Shown: positions 9,801 through 18,207 of the stretch, piece by piece | Numbering within the stretch: the stretch's first letter is position 1 | How the letters are laid out: every line of letters begins with the position of its first letter | Assembly (NCBI GenBank): GCA_001598975.1 | Contig: BBXU01000658.1 | Location: 1-18,207 of the forward strand | From: Parachlorella kessleri | Taxonomy: Eukaryota > Chlorophyta > Trebouxiophyceae > Chlorellales > Chlorellaceae | Reading direction: 5' to 3' | Length of the DNA stretch: 18,207 bases | Program-made: the position numbers and the translations under genes | Notes under the pieces: model-generated | Database searches by the model: none | Seen by the model: only the letters and a program-made list of their open reading frames with translations | Told to the model about the DNA's origin: nothing

Positions 9801-10052
9801 GAGCTGCAGGTCGTCTAGCTGGTCCTGCAAAGGTTGTACCCGCTTATGCCCAAGCAAAGAACCAGCTACCTGGGAGGACAGATGGGCACTGGATACTGAA
9901 GCGTGCTCCCTCACCTGTAAGGCCTCCAACTCATCCCTAGCAGACTTCAGCTGCTGGTCGCAAAGGAAGTGATCAGGTTCCTCCTCAGCGTTAACGATGC
10001 TTGCAAACAGCCCCAGGGCACACAGCAGGGCGCACCAGCAGATCAGCCTCAT
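6827..10052 (-). CDS. Signal-peptide / coiled-coil / C-terminal transmembrane protein (resembles Arabidopsis At2g24420/At4g31340 family)
   Basis: Six exons on the minus strand: 10052-9915, 9824-9171, 8984-8797, 8470-8336, 8078-7873 and 7566-6827. The phases agree (0,0,2,2,1) and give 686 residues. The ATG at 10052 is chosen because residues 1-22 then form a signal peptide with likely cleavage after VNA, before EEE; the in-frame GTG at 10070 is less likely. Residues about 30-440 are coiled coil, with a Cys-bearing 34-35-residue repeat at 65-264. The last junction yields HHASALLPHWLEVR, followed by a Trp-rich amphipathic helical region (442-600). One membrane segment follows at about 606-631, then a basic, Ser/Pro/Ala-rich tail. 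This order (signal peptide, coil, W/L-L-P-x-W-L motif, amphipathic repeats, TM near the C terminus) matches, as I recall it, the plant family annotated as DNA-repair-ATPase-related or myosin-heavy-chain-like. That name says little about function. An ER or endomembrane location with a lumenal coil is inferred. Confidence 0.85.
9171..9770 (-). repeat. Cys-bearing 34-35-residue protein repeat
   Basis: Inside exon 9824-9171 the unit [S/A/K]L-x-x-[QE]L...C...L recurs at residues 65, 99, 134, 168, 203 and 237. Cys 114, 149, 183 and 218 fall at position 16 of four successive units (spacing 35, 34, 35). The first unit has Arg at that place and the last has no Cys. SLRRQLAEAN, ALRRQLADAN and SLRKQLLDAS show the shared core. 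Confidence 0.85.
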
Positions 10053-10412
10053 CACCAAACAGCCTTTCACGAGCAGAAGTCGAACCCTCTAGGCTTAAGG
10101 AGACAACCCTACAGCATCGTACGTGGTGTAAGCCGCTCAGTAGCTTAAGCGGGCTTGTGGACGATTTTAGAGTCCTGGCTTTTGAGCACCCTCTTCCCGC
10201 CCATGCACGGCTAGAATCCCTGTGAAGATCCTTTTAGAGCCTGTCTCAGGCAGGCGTCGCAGCAGCATTTACTCTCATTCAAAACGTGCTTAGCCACTGC
10301 AAGAACCTTGGACGCGTACCATCTGCTTCGGTGCAGAGATACAAACAAGCAGCAACACCTGCCAGACCCAAAGGAAAAAAGAGCAGCGGTGTAGCTTTTA
10401 ACTGACTGCACT
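10053..10412. promoter_or_regulatory. Divergent promoter region between the coiled-coil/TM gene and the tetraspan gene
   Basis: These 360 bp separate two start codons that point away from each other, so both promoters and 5' UTRs must lie here unless there are upstream non-coding exons. Visible elements are a G-box-like ACGTGG (in tacgtggtg near 10120), two copies of TTTTAGAG (10165-10172 and 10232-10239), two copies of a GCTTAAG core (near 10092 and 10143), and a small inverted repeat GCCTG-TCT-CAGGC near 10239. No clear TATA box was seen. None of these sites has been tested. Confidence 0.5.
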
Positions 10413-11828
10413 ATGCCACGCTCTGATGGAAAGTGGCCCTTGTGGCTGTTCTGGCTGTCAGGAACGGTGAGCAGCAAGGGTGCAGTCCAGTTTGACACCT
10501 TGCTGCCTTGGAAGCTGTGACTTGAGGCAGCATGCCGCTTGTGCATCCTTGTGCAGTTTCTCCTATTCTCACATGCAGCTGACTGCCCTTTGCAGATTGT
10601 GTCTGGCCTATTTGCCATCATGTGCCTTGTGACATTCGCAGACCTGGCAACGATACAGTATGACCAGGCGGCAGGCCGCCCTGCATCCCAGCTAAATGGC
10701 TGCATGGCGGGCACACTGATGAGTGCCGTGATAGTGATCCTCCTGGGCATCGTGAGTCAACCCCTGCTGCATGACTCACGGCTGCTTTCTCGCCTGGTGT
10801 GCTCCTTGAGGATGTTGAAAAGTGTCCTTCAATGTGCTGCAGGTGAGCTTCATGATCCTTGTTCGAAAAACATGGACTCAGTCAGGAACTGGGTTCTCGT
10901 AAGTGCGCAGCAGGATGGAGGACTGTGTGCAACACGCATGGTGCAGCAGTGCATTTCCCGGCAGCTGCCTGTCGATGGAGGCAGCATATGGTGCAGAGCA
11001 GACCGCCGGTCGGCCACACAAACAGTGACTGTCGCTTTTCAACCTGATGATACCCCCCCACCCCCCGCCCCCCCTCCCCACCTCTTTGCCTGCAGGTATG
11101 GCTTCCTGGATGCGGCCTACTTGTTCACCTGCTTCTTTTCACTGCTGACCGGCGTGGTGTTGACAGCGCACAGGTGGCAGACGCCAACCTGGGAGAAGAG
11201 TAAGCTAACACCGGGGCACCTTTGTACCGCAAAGTGGTTGTCATCTCTATCTCCTTCTGCGGTTCCATCAGTGGAGGGGTTTCCAAAGCAGTGAACAGAA
11301 GGCGAGGTTCACCGCTGTCCCACAAGAGATGCACATGTTCGGTACGGCAGCATACGTGTTGACACCAAGGTCCCATGCTGCTGCAGGTTTTAACTGGCCG
11401 GTATCTGCCACCAACTCATACGTTGCAACCTACGTACTAGCATTTGCGACAGCTGTGTTCTTCTTCCTGATCTTCCTTGCCCTCATCATGTACCGGCGCG
11501 CAGTGCAAAACAAGGAAGGTAGGTGACTTGCCGGGCGTGACAGTTATGACAGCTTGGGCGCCAAGCACCTGAGGCCAGCCCGTGGCTCAGTTACACTACG
11601 CAGGCATGGAGCAGGGCATGGCAGTGTGTTACTCTGATGAATGCCGATCGCCGAGCAAATACTGTCCTGAACGCAGTGACCATGGATGAGATTGAGGCCC
11701 GGCTGCGTTCCTCTACCGCCAGCCATTCGTCCCAGCTGGCAGAGTCGCCAGCAGGCGTGCCGCGTAGCGGCGCTGGGAGGCTGCCGCAGTCTCGCTCCGC
11801 CGGTGATGGGGCCTGGAACCTTACATGA
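10413..11828 (+). CDS. Four-transmembrane-span protein, family unassigned
   Basis: Six exons: 10413-10466, 10596-10751, 10843-10898, 11096-11199, 11387-11518 and 11677-11828. The splice phases match throughout (0,0,2,1,1), giving 217 residues to a TGA. The start ATG has A at -3. Predicted membrane spans lie at about residues 9-35, 53-77, 92-113 and 136-159. The loops are short, with WQTPTWEKSFNWP between spans 3 and 4, and YRRA follows span 4 as a positive stop. A 58-residue polar C-terminal tail contains MDEIEARLRSS and many Ser, Pro and Gly residues. The topology recalls MARVEL-type tetraspans (synaptogyrin- or CASP-like), but I see no diagnostic motif and do not assign it. If the final donor at 11519 were unused, the frame would stop at 11526 after EGR; the phase-perfect exon at 11677 favours splicing. 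Confidence 0.78.
11053..11079. repeat. Four C-tracts ahead of a splice acceptor
   Basis: Runs of 7, 6, 7 and 4 C separated by single A, G and T bases, ending 16 bases before the acceptor at 11095 of the tetraspan gene. The minus strand meets the usual G-quadruplex pattern and the plus strand the i-motif pattern. It also serves as the polypyrimidine tract. Confidence 0.9.
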
Positions 11829-11936
11829 TGCGCTGTGCTGTGTTTTGCCTGGGCTGGCGCCAGCTGAAGAGGTCCTCGAGGTGCATTTAGCCTGCCAGGG
11901 TTCCGCTTGGTCATGTGGCGGTACGACCATAGCATG

Positions 11937-12056
11937 GGTGGCAGGTAGTGCAAACAGGGAGTAGAGCTGGGCTGGACTGGACCGACAGGGTTGAATAGTA
12001 TGCTGTTGTTCTAAATCTCTAGGGGAACACCTGGCCTGTATCGGTGGCAGGTAGTG
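11937..12056 (+). repeat. 14-base direct repeat pair
   Basis: GGTGGCAGGTAGTG occurs at 11937-11950 and 12043-12056 in the 3' region of the tetraspan gene, 106 bases apart. The sequence between is not otherwise repeated. Confidence 0.7.
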
Positions 12057-12098
12057 TGGACAGACAATGGGTACCTGGCCTATACTTTCATATAAACA

Positions 12099-12103
12099 TG
12101 TAA
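12099..12103 (+). terminator. Candidate polyadenylation signal TGTAA for the tetraspan gene
   Basis: This is the first TGTAA on the + strand after the TGA at 11826-11828, and would give a 3' UTR of roughly 290 bases. Confidence 0.45.
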
Positions 12104-12832
12104 TGGGAGGGGTGCTGCCTAGAACCCTGTGGGAAACCCTCCCATCTAGCCTCTCACCTAATGCGCCTGTGCTGGTCATCGCCGGTTACGTATGCACGTT
12201 TCTGTTAGCAGCTATGCTGTGTGGCTTGCCTTCCTTCTGGCACATACATGCTCTTACAAAGCTGGTCAGCTCGTCGCAACAACCCATGTTTAGATAAATC
12301 TCGCTAAGGAGGTGGCTGCACTTGGGTTATAGCAATGCTGTCTGATGGCAGCTGACGGTGGGTCGACTGGCATAACGCACCCAGTGGACCTCTCTAACAG
12401 TGGAACCTTTGAGAAGATCGTCTCGAGGGTTGTGCGTGCCTGAAGCCCTGCCAGCCAGCCAGGGACCGATGTTCACTTCCCTGCTCAGCTACATGCGCCC
12501 ACCTCTGTCAATCTGCCAAGGCACCCCACCTCGATAAATGTGATACAGCCTGCCACAACCTTGCTATGGATGAAACACAGGCTAGGGGATAGATTGGATA
12601 CCAACCCCAAGCTAACACTGCGCTGCAACTTCTCGTCGGCGACATTTATGACAAGCCAGAACACGCCTTGGTTACTAGGTACTGATTCACAGCTCTTGCC
12701 CTAGTCTCTTTAACCATGCCAACATACGAGCAACCATATAAAGAATAGCAATCAATCAGCTCACATTCAGCCACACTCAGGCTGACCCATTGCTGCACTG
12801 TGGACCTTGAAATCAAATCAGTTGCTGGTAGC

Positions 12833-12837
12833 TTACA
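12833..12837 (-). terminator. Candidate polyadenylation signal for NSI
   Basis: TTACA on the + strand is TGTAA on the minus strand, about 245 bases after the NSI stop at 13079. It is the nearest copy downstream of that gene. Confidence 0.45.
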
Positions 12838-13078
12838 TAGGTATAGTACACAGCTGCTCCGCAGGCCGCCAATGTGCCCTGTCACCGCCAGGCTGAAGCA
12901 CAGTTGCTGGGATGTCAAAACCTGCAGCTTTCAACAGCCCGTTTCAAGAGCAGAAGAAAAGACCGGCAGCCTCCAGCTCATCACCCGGCGCAGTGCACGG
13001 CTGGCTCGGACCATGCAGGATTCACACACGCATCTGAGTGGCCATATGCACTGACGGGTCTGGCTGCAACTGAAGGGA

Positions 13079-14843
<1,765 letters not shown>

Positions 14844-14939
14844 GACAGGCAGGAGAGGTACAGGGACCCACACCGAGATTAAGGTTACCCTGACAGCTAT
14901 AAGCACTGCCACAACAAGGTCCACCTAGCTAGCCTCGGG

Positions 14940-14944
14940 ATTGG
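14940..14944 (-). promoter_or_regulatory. CCAAT box facing NSI
   Basis: ATTGG on the + strand is CCAAT on the minus strand, about 97 bases upstream of the NSI ATG. CCAAT is the core of NF-Y sites; use here is inferred from position. Confidence 0.35.
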
Positions 14945-14950
14945 TGGGCC
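14945..14950. promoter_or_regulatory. TGGGCC motif (site-II-like)
   Basis: TGGGCC/GGCCCA lies directly beside the minus-strand CCAAT. In land plants, TGGGCY site-II elements are common in promoters of ribosome-biogenesis and translation genes, which would suit ROK1. Whether this holds in algae is inference. Confidence 0.3.
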
Positions 14951-14993
14951 AAACCTGGCAGCAGGACAGCCAGCTGGACCGGTACTTCTTGTG

Positions 14994-14998
14994 CCAAT
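14994..14998 (+). promoter_or_regulatory. CCAAT box facing ROK1
   Basis: CCAAT on the + strand, about 70 bases upstream of the ROK1 ATG. Together with the minus-strand copy it makes a two-way arrangement. Confidence 0.35.
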
Positions 14999-15065
14999 AA
15001 ACCAGTGCTGGGTATGCAGGCTTGCGACTTACTATCGCGGGTAATGCATCTGACAGCACCGAGGC

Positions 15066-18000
15066 ATGGATAGCATCTTCGCCCAGTTGCAACTGGGCAT
15101 AGCCTTTGACAAGCAGCGCTTTAATAAGGACGTCAGCCTCTTTGAACCTAACAAGTCCACCACTGATTCAGCAAGTAAGTGAGGTCGCTGGGTGCGAACG
15201 AGCATGTCATGCATGTCACAGCGATGCATGCCTTGGAGAGGCTCACTCAAGTTTTGACAACTTATTCTTGGCCGCCACAGCAGCCCAGACAGCCTCAGTG
15301 GCAGTCGTGAAGCAGGGGCAGCCGGGAGAGAAGCCCAGCACCCAGGAAGGGCGGAAACGCAAGAAGAAGAAAACAGGGCACCACAGTGACCCCGCTGCTG
15401 AGCCGTCAGCTTCCCATGGCATAGCCTTGTTCAGCACCGCAGCGGCGCCAGGCCAGCAGCAGCAAACCGACGGTGCAGCAGATGCAGAGGCGGGTGGTGG
15501 GCGGGCTGAGGGCTTACCATTCACGGACGGGGCACCAGCGGTGCACACGGGGGACCCTTTTGAGGAGGCCAACGTGCTGCGCAAGGCCCACAGAATCAAG
15601 GTTCGTGGCTGGCTGGCTGGCCCCTCGTCGCTGTGTCAGGGGCTTGGTGGCGGCCGCTGTTGGTACGAGTGCCTGCAGTGGGTTGAGTCTGGAATCACGC
15701 AGGCTTGCCCCGCTGCTTGACGGCCCACCAGGGGATGCAGTCTGCACCCGGTGTGGTTTCAGCTGACGTTGCGAAAGTGTATGTGGCCAGCCCCACAAAA
15801 CTGCGCTTTTGCCGAGTGGCCTGCAAGGTGGTATGCACATGCACAGGCATCCGTTCGTCCATAAGGCACCGCCTTTCCTTTCCTGGGCCGCTTCCTTCTG
15901 AGAAGACCAACTGCTCCCCGGTGGCTTTAGCAGGTGTCTGGGAGCGCGCCGCCCGCCCCCCTGCGCAGCTTTGCAGACTTGGGTGCAGGGCATTGGGCCC
16001 CTCGGCGCCTGCTGCAGAACCTGGCGGATGCCGGCTTCAGGGAACCCACTCCCATCCAGCGGCAGGCCATCACCGCGCTGCTAGACAGGAGGGATATGCT
16101 TGCCATTGCACCCACTGGTAAGCTGGGGCCGCCGCGCATGGCTGCATGTGGATGTTGCTGCACGCCGGGGTTCCAAGGCAGGGAGACGGCTGTTTATTCC
16201 ATTGAAGGAATTCATTCAAATGCGGGACGGCATGTTCACCTAAGGTAGTAATGAGCTGGGCAGGCGCATACCTGCAACTGGGGTTAATGGAGGCCTGACA
16301 AGTACGCTCCACTCGGTGGGACCCCAGTGCAGCTTGGGTAGTTGACAGGGTTGGTCTGCAGATACTCCTGTGAAAGCTGGCCGACTGCCTACTCTGCTCC
16401 AAGCATGCAGGTTCCGGCAAGACCCTGGCTTTCCTGTTGCCGCTGGTCATGCACTGCAAGGCGCTGAAAGGAGGCCAGCCTGATGAGCAAGGCATCAAGG
16501 CTGTAGTGGTGAGCTTGGTGGCGGGGGAATGTGTGGGTGGCAGCAGGTAGCGTGGCGTGCCTGGGTAGCGTACCCGAGCATGGCCGAGTTCTCGGGAAGT
16601 TATGGCTTGCTATGTCAAACTGGCGACGAGGTGCACATGCTTGAGGCGTTGTCTCCTTATTATCGTGCACAAGCATGGGGTATTTATCCTCGCAGTATTG
16701 CTGAGGGTGGTTCCGAGCAGCAGCCACATCAGGGGTGTCGGGTCACCCATGGTCTATGTGTTCCAGGCAACCGCCCTCCCACAACAGGCCTGCAACGCTG
16801 TGGCTGCCCCGTGCCAGGCAGGTGCCGTCTGTCAAAAAGTCCCCTGCCGTCTGGCCAGGTGCTCCAGGTGCTGTGTCCCTAACTGACAAGCCTGCTGTGC
16901 CATGCTGCGCTGCGCTGTGCCCCGTGTAGGTGTCGCCCACCAAGGAGCTGATGATGCAGTCGGGCCGGGTGCTCAAGCAGCTGCTGCCGGGCCTGGGGCT
17001 GCGTGCCAGCATACTCACCAAGGCCACGGCTGCAGGCACCGAGTTTGACAAGGTGCGACTCACCTCAGCGAGCGGCAGGGAGGTCGCTGCCAGGGTGGCG
17101 GCCCAGGTGCAAGCATGTGGAGGGGCTGAAGAGGTGGAGCGCCGCCTGCTGCTCTGGTGTGGTGGACTTGAAATGCATAGAAGATTTGAGAACGGGACGC
17201 GTGCGGTGCGCCCATGTGCCCTGGCGCCCGCCGCCCCACCAACCGCCACATTCAACAGATAGCCACAGCTGGTAGAATCACAGTTGCCATTGAAGCAGTA
17301 TCCAGTTTCCTTGTCCTAAGTGGTACAGCACCCTTGCTGGAACTGATTGTTGCACAGTTGGTTGGTTTTATGCCTTTCGCTGGCGCGGTGTTGAGGGTGT
17401 CCCCCCTGGCCGGCAGGTGGACATCCTGCTAGCCAACCCCTTGCGCCTGGGCGCCATGGCCGCCAAGAAGGAGCACGGGCTGGACCTCTCCTCAGTGCGC
17501 ACCCTGGTCCTGGACGAGGCCGACAAGCTGTTTGGCATGGGGTTCACCGAGCAGATAGACACGGTGCTGGCCGAGTGCTCCCACAAGGACGTGGTGCGCG
17601 CGCTGTTCAGCGCCACGCTGCCCGAGCAGGTGGGCGGGTTGGCCTGGAGGGGTGCAGGCGGGCGGGCTGGTTTGGGGGTGCGGTGGGTGGTGATAGGGGG
17701 CGACGGTGGGTGGGTGGTCTGTGGGGGGTGTTGTTCATCTACGTTGCCCAAAAGGGGCGGTGTTCCCGGTGGAAGGTGGAGGGGCAGGTGTCATGCAGTG
17801 AGGGCAGCACACTTTGCCAACTCCCAACCGCGGTTCTTGGCATCTGAGTTCGCACAGCGGTCGTCCTTCCCACTCTGGGGCAACCCTGCCTACTCAGAGC
17901 TCACAGGCTGCCGGTGTGGCAACACGTGGTGGTCTGCCTGCTTCCAGGTGGAGACGCTGGCGCGGTCGGTGCTGCAAGACCCGCTGCGGGTCACGGTGGG

Positions 18001-18159
18001 CGAGCGCAACACCGCGGCGGCCACCGTCAGGCAGCGGCTGCTGTTTGTGGGGCGGGAGAGCGGCAAGCTGCTGGCGCTGCGGCAGCTGGTGCGGGGGGGC
18101 CTCAAGCCGCCGGTGCTGGTGTTTGTGGGCACGAAGGAGCGCGCCAAGGAGCTGCACAG
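15066..18159 (+). CDS. ROK1: ROK1/DDX52-type DEAD-box RNA helicase, 5' part (3' end outside window)
   Basis: Seven visible exons: 15066-15174, 15281-15600, 15934-16117, 16411-16508, 16930-17052, 17417-17629 and 17948-18159. Phases are consistent (1,0,1,0,0,0,2), giving 419 residues so far; a donor GTGTGT at 18160 shows the gene continues. Helicase motifs appear in order: upstream aromatic F156, Q motif GFREPTPIQ (177-185), motif I APTGSGKT (202-209), Ia SPTKEL (239-244), Ib-like ANPLRL, motif II DEAD (311-314), motif III SAT (343-345) and motif IV region VLVFVGTKERAKELHR. The N-terminal FDKQRFNKDVSLF and the SPTKEL variant fit the Rok1/DDX52 subfamily (plant RH57). Those proteins act in 18S rRNA processing and small-subunit assembly in the nucleolus. 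A basic stretch RKRKKKK (61-67) is a plausible nuclear signal. Motifs V and VI must lie beyond the window. Confidence 0.93.
17630..17730 (+). repeat. G-rich first part of ROK1 intron 6
   Basis: Many runs of three or more G directly follow the donor at 17630, including GGGGG and GGGGGG runs. The first ~100 bases of this 318-base intron could form several G-quadruplexes in the transcript. The visible start of the next intron (18160-18207) is similarly G-rich. Confidence 0.75.
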
Positions 18160-18207
18160 GTGTGTTCGCATTGGAGAGAGGGGGACGGTGGGTGGGGTGT
18201 GGGGGGG

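Larger units (their letters stand above)
11829..13078. other. Convergent 3' region between the tetraspan gene and NSI; no gene recognised
   Basis: This 1250 bp stretch lies between two facing stop codons. A TGTAA for the + gene sits at 12099-12103 and TTACA for the - gene at 12833-12837 (another at 12254-12258), so the two 3' UTRs need not overlap. A 14-base direct repeat GGTGGCAGGTAGTG occurs at 11937 and 12043. Open frames at 12067-12297 (+) and 12646-12918 (-) show no recognisable domain, no phase-matched exon partners and mixed composition. I treat them as chance. About 730 bp in the middle is unexplained. Confidence 0.5.
14844..15065. promoter_or_regulatory. Short divergent promoter between NSI and ROK1
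   Basis: Only 222 bp separate the NSI ATG (14843, minus) from the ROK1 ATG (15066, plus). The stretch holds a CCAAT box on each strand and a TGGGCC motif, with no clear TATA box. It has to contain both 5' UTRs, so the shared regulatory core is very short. The assignment rests on gene layout, not on any measured start site. Confidence 0.6.

Noticed and set aside
10070..10100. GGTTCGAC on the minus strand, resembling a tRNA T-loop
   Set aside because: The flanking bases do not form a T-stem, and no matching acceptor, D or anticodon arms can be built around it.
12067..12297. 76-codon plus-strand frame with a hydrophobic stretch
   Set aside because: It lies in the 3' region of the tetraspan gene, overlaps the candidate poly(A) signal, and has no recognisable domain or splice partner.

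Overview
This window looks like nuclear DNA of a green alga, most likely a chlorophyte such as a trebouxiophyte. The DNA is GC-rich and the genes are densely split by short GT-AG introns with CTGCAG or TTGCAG acceptors. TGTAA-type polyadenylation motifs follow stop codons. One protein is clearly a plastid acetyltransferase of the plant NSI type. The lineage is inferred; no rRNA or organelle marker is present.

Five protein-coding genes could be rebuilt by joining exons whose splice phases match. They alternate in strand: (1) the 3' part of a long coiled-coil protein, + strand, 44-6049, running in from the left; (2) an ER-type signal peptide, coiled-coil and C-terminal membrane-anchor protein, - strand, 10052-6827, 686 aa, complete; (3) a four-membrane-span protein, + strand, 10413-11828, 217 aa, complete; (4) a plastid GNAT acetyltransferase of the NSI/GNAT2/SNAT type, - strand, 14843-13079, 295 aa, complete; (5) the 5' part of a ROK1/DDX52-type DEAD-box RNA helicase, + strand, 15066-18159, running out to the right.

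This gives two convergent 3' regions (6050-6826 and 11829-13078) and two divergent promoter regions (10053-10412 and 14844-15065). The second promoter, between NSI and ROK1, is only 222 bp and has a CCAAT box pointing each way plus a TGGGCC motif. The genes do not form an operon or a recognisable pathway. I see no CRISPR array, transposon, rRNA or convincing tRNA.

Nothing here amounts to a new multi-gene system. The best leads are protein-level: a cysteine-periodic repeat in the lumenal coiled coil of gene 2, a Ser/Pro insertion inside the acetyltransferase fold of gene 4, an unassigned tetraspan protein, and an all-phase-0 exon structure in gene 1.
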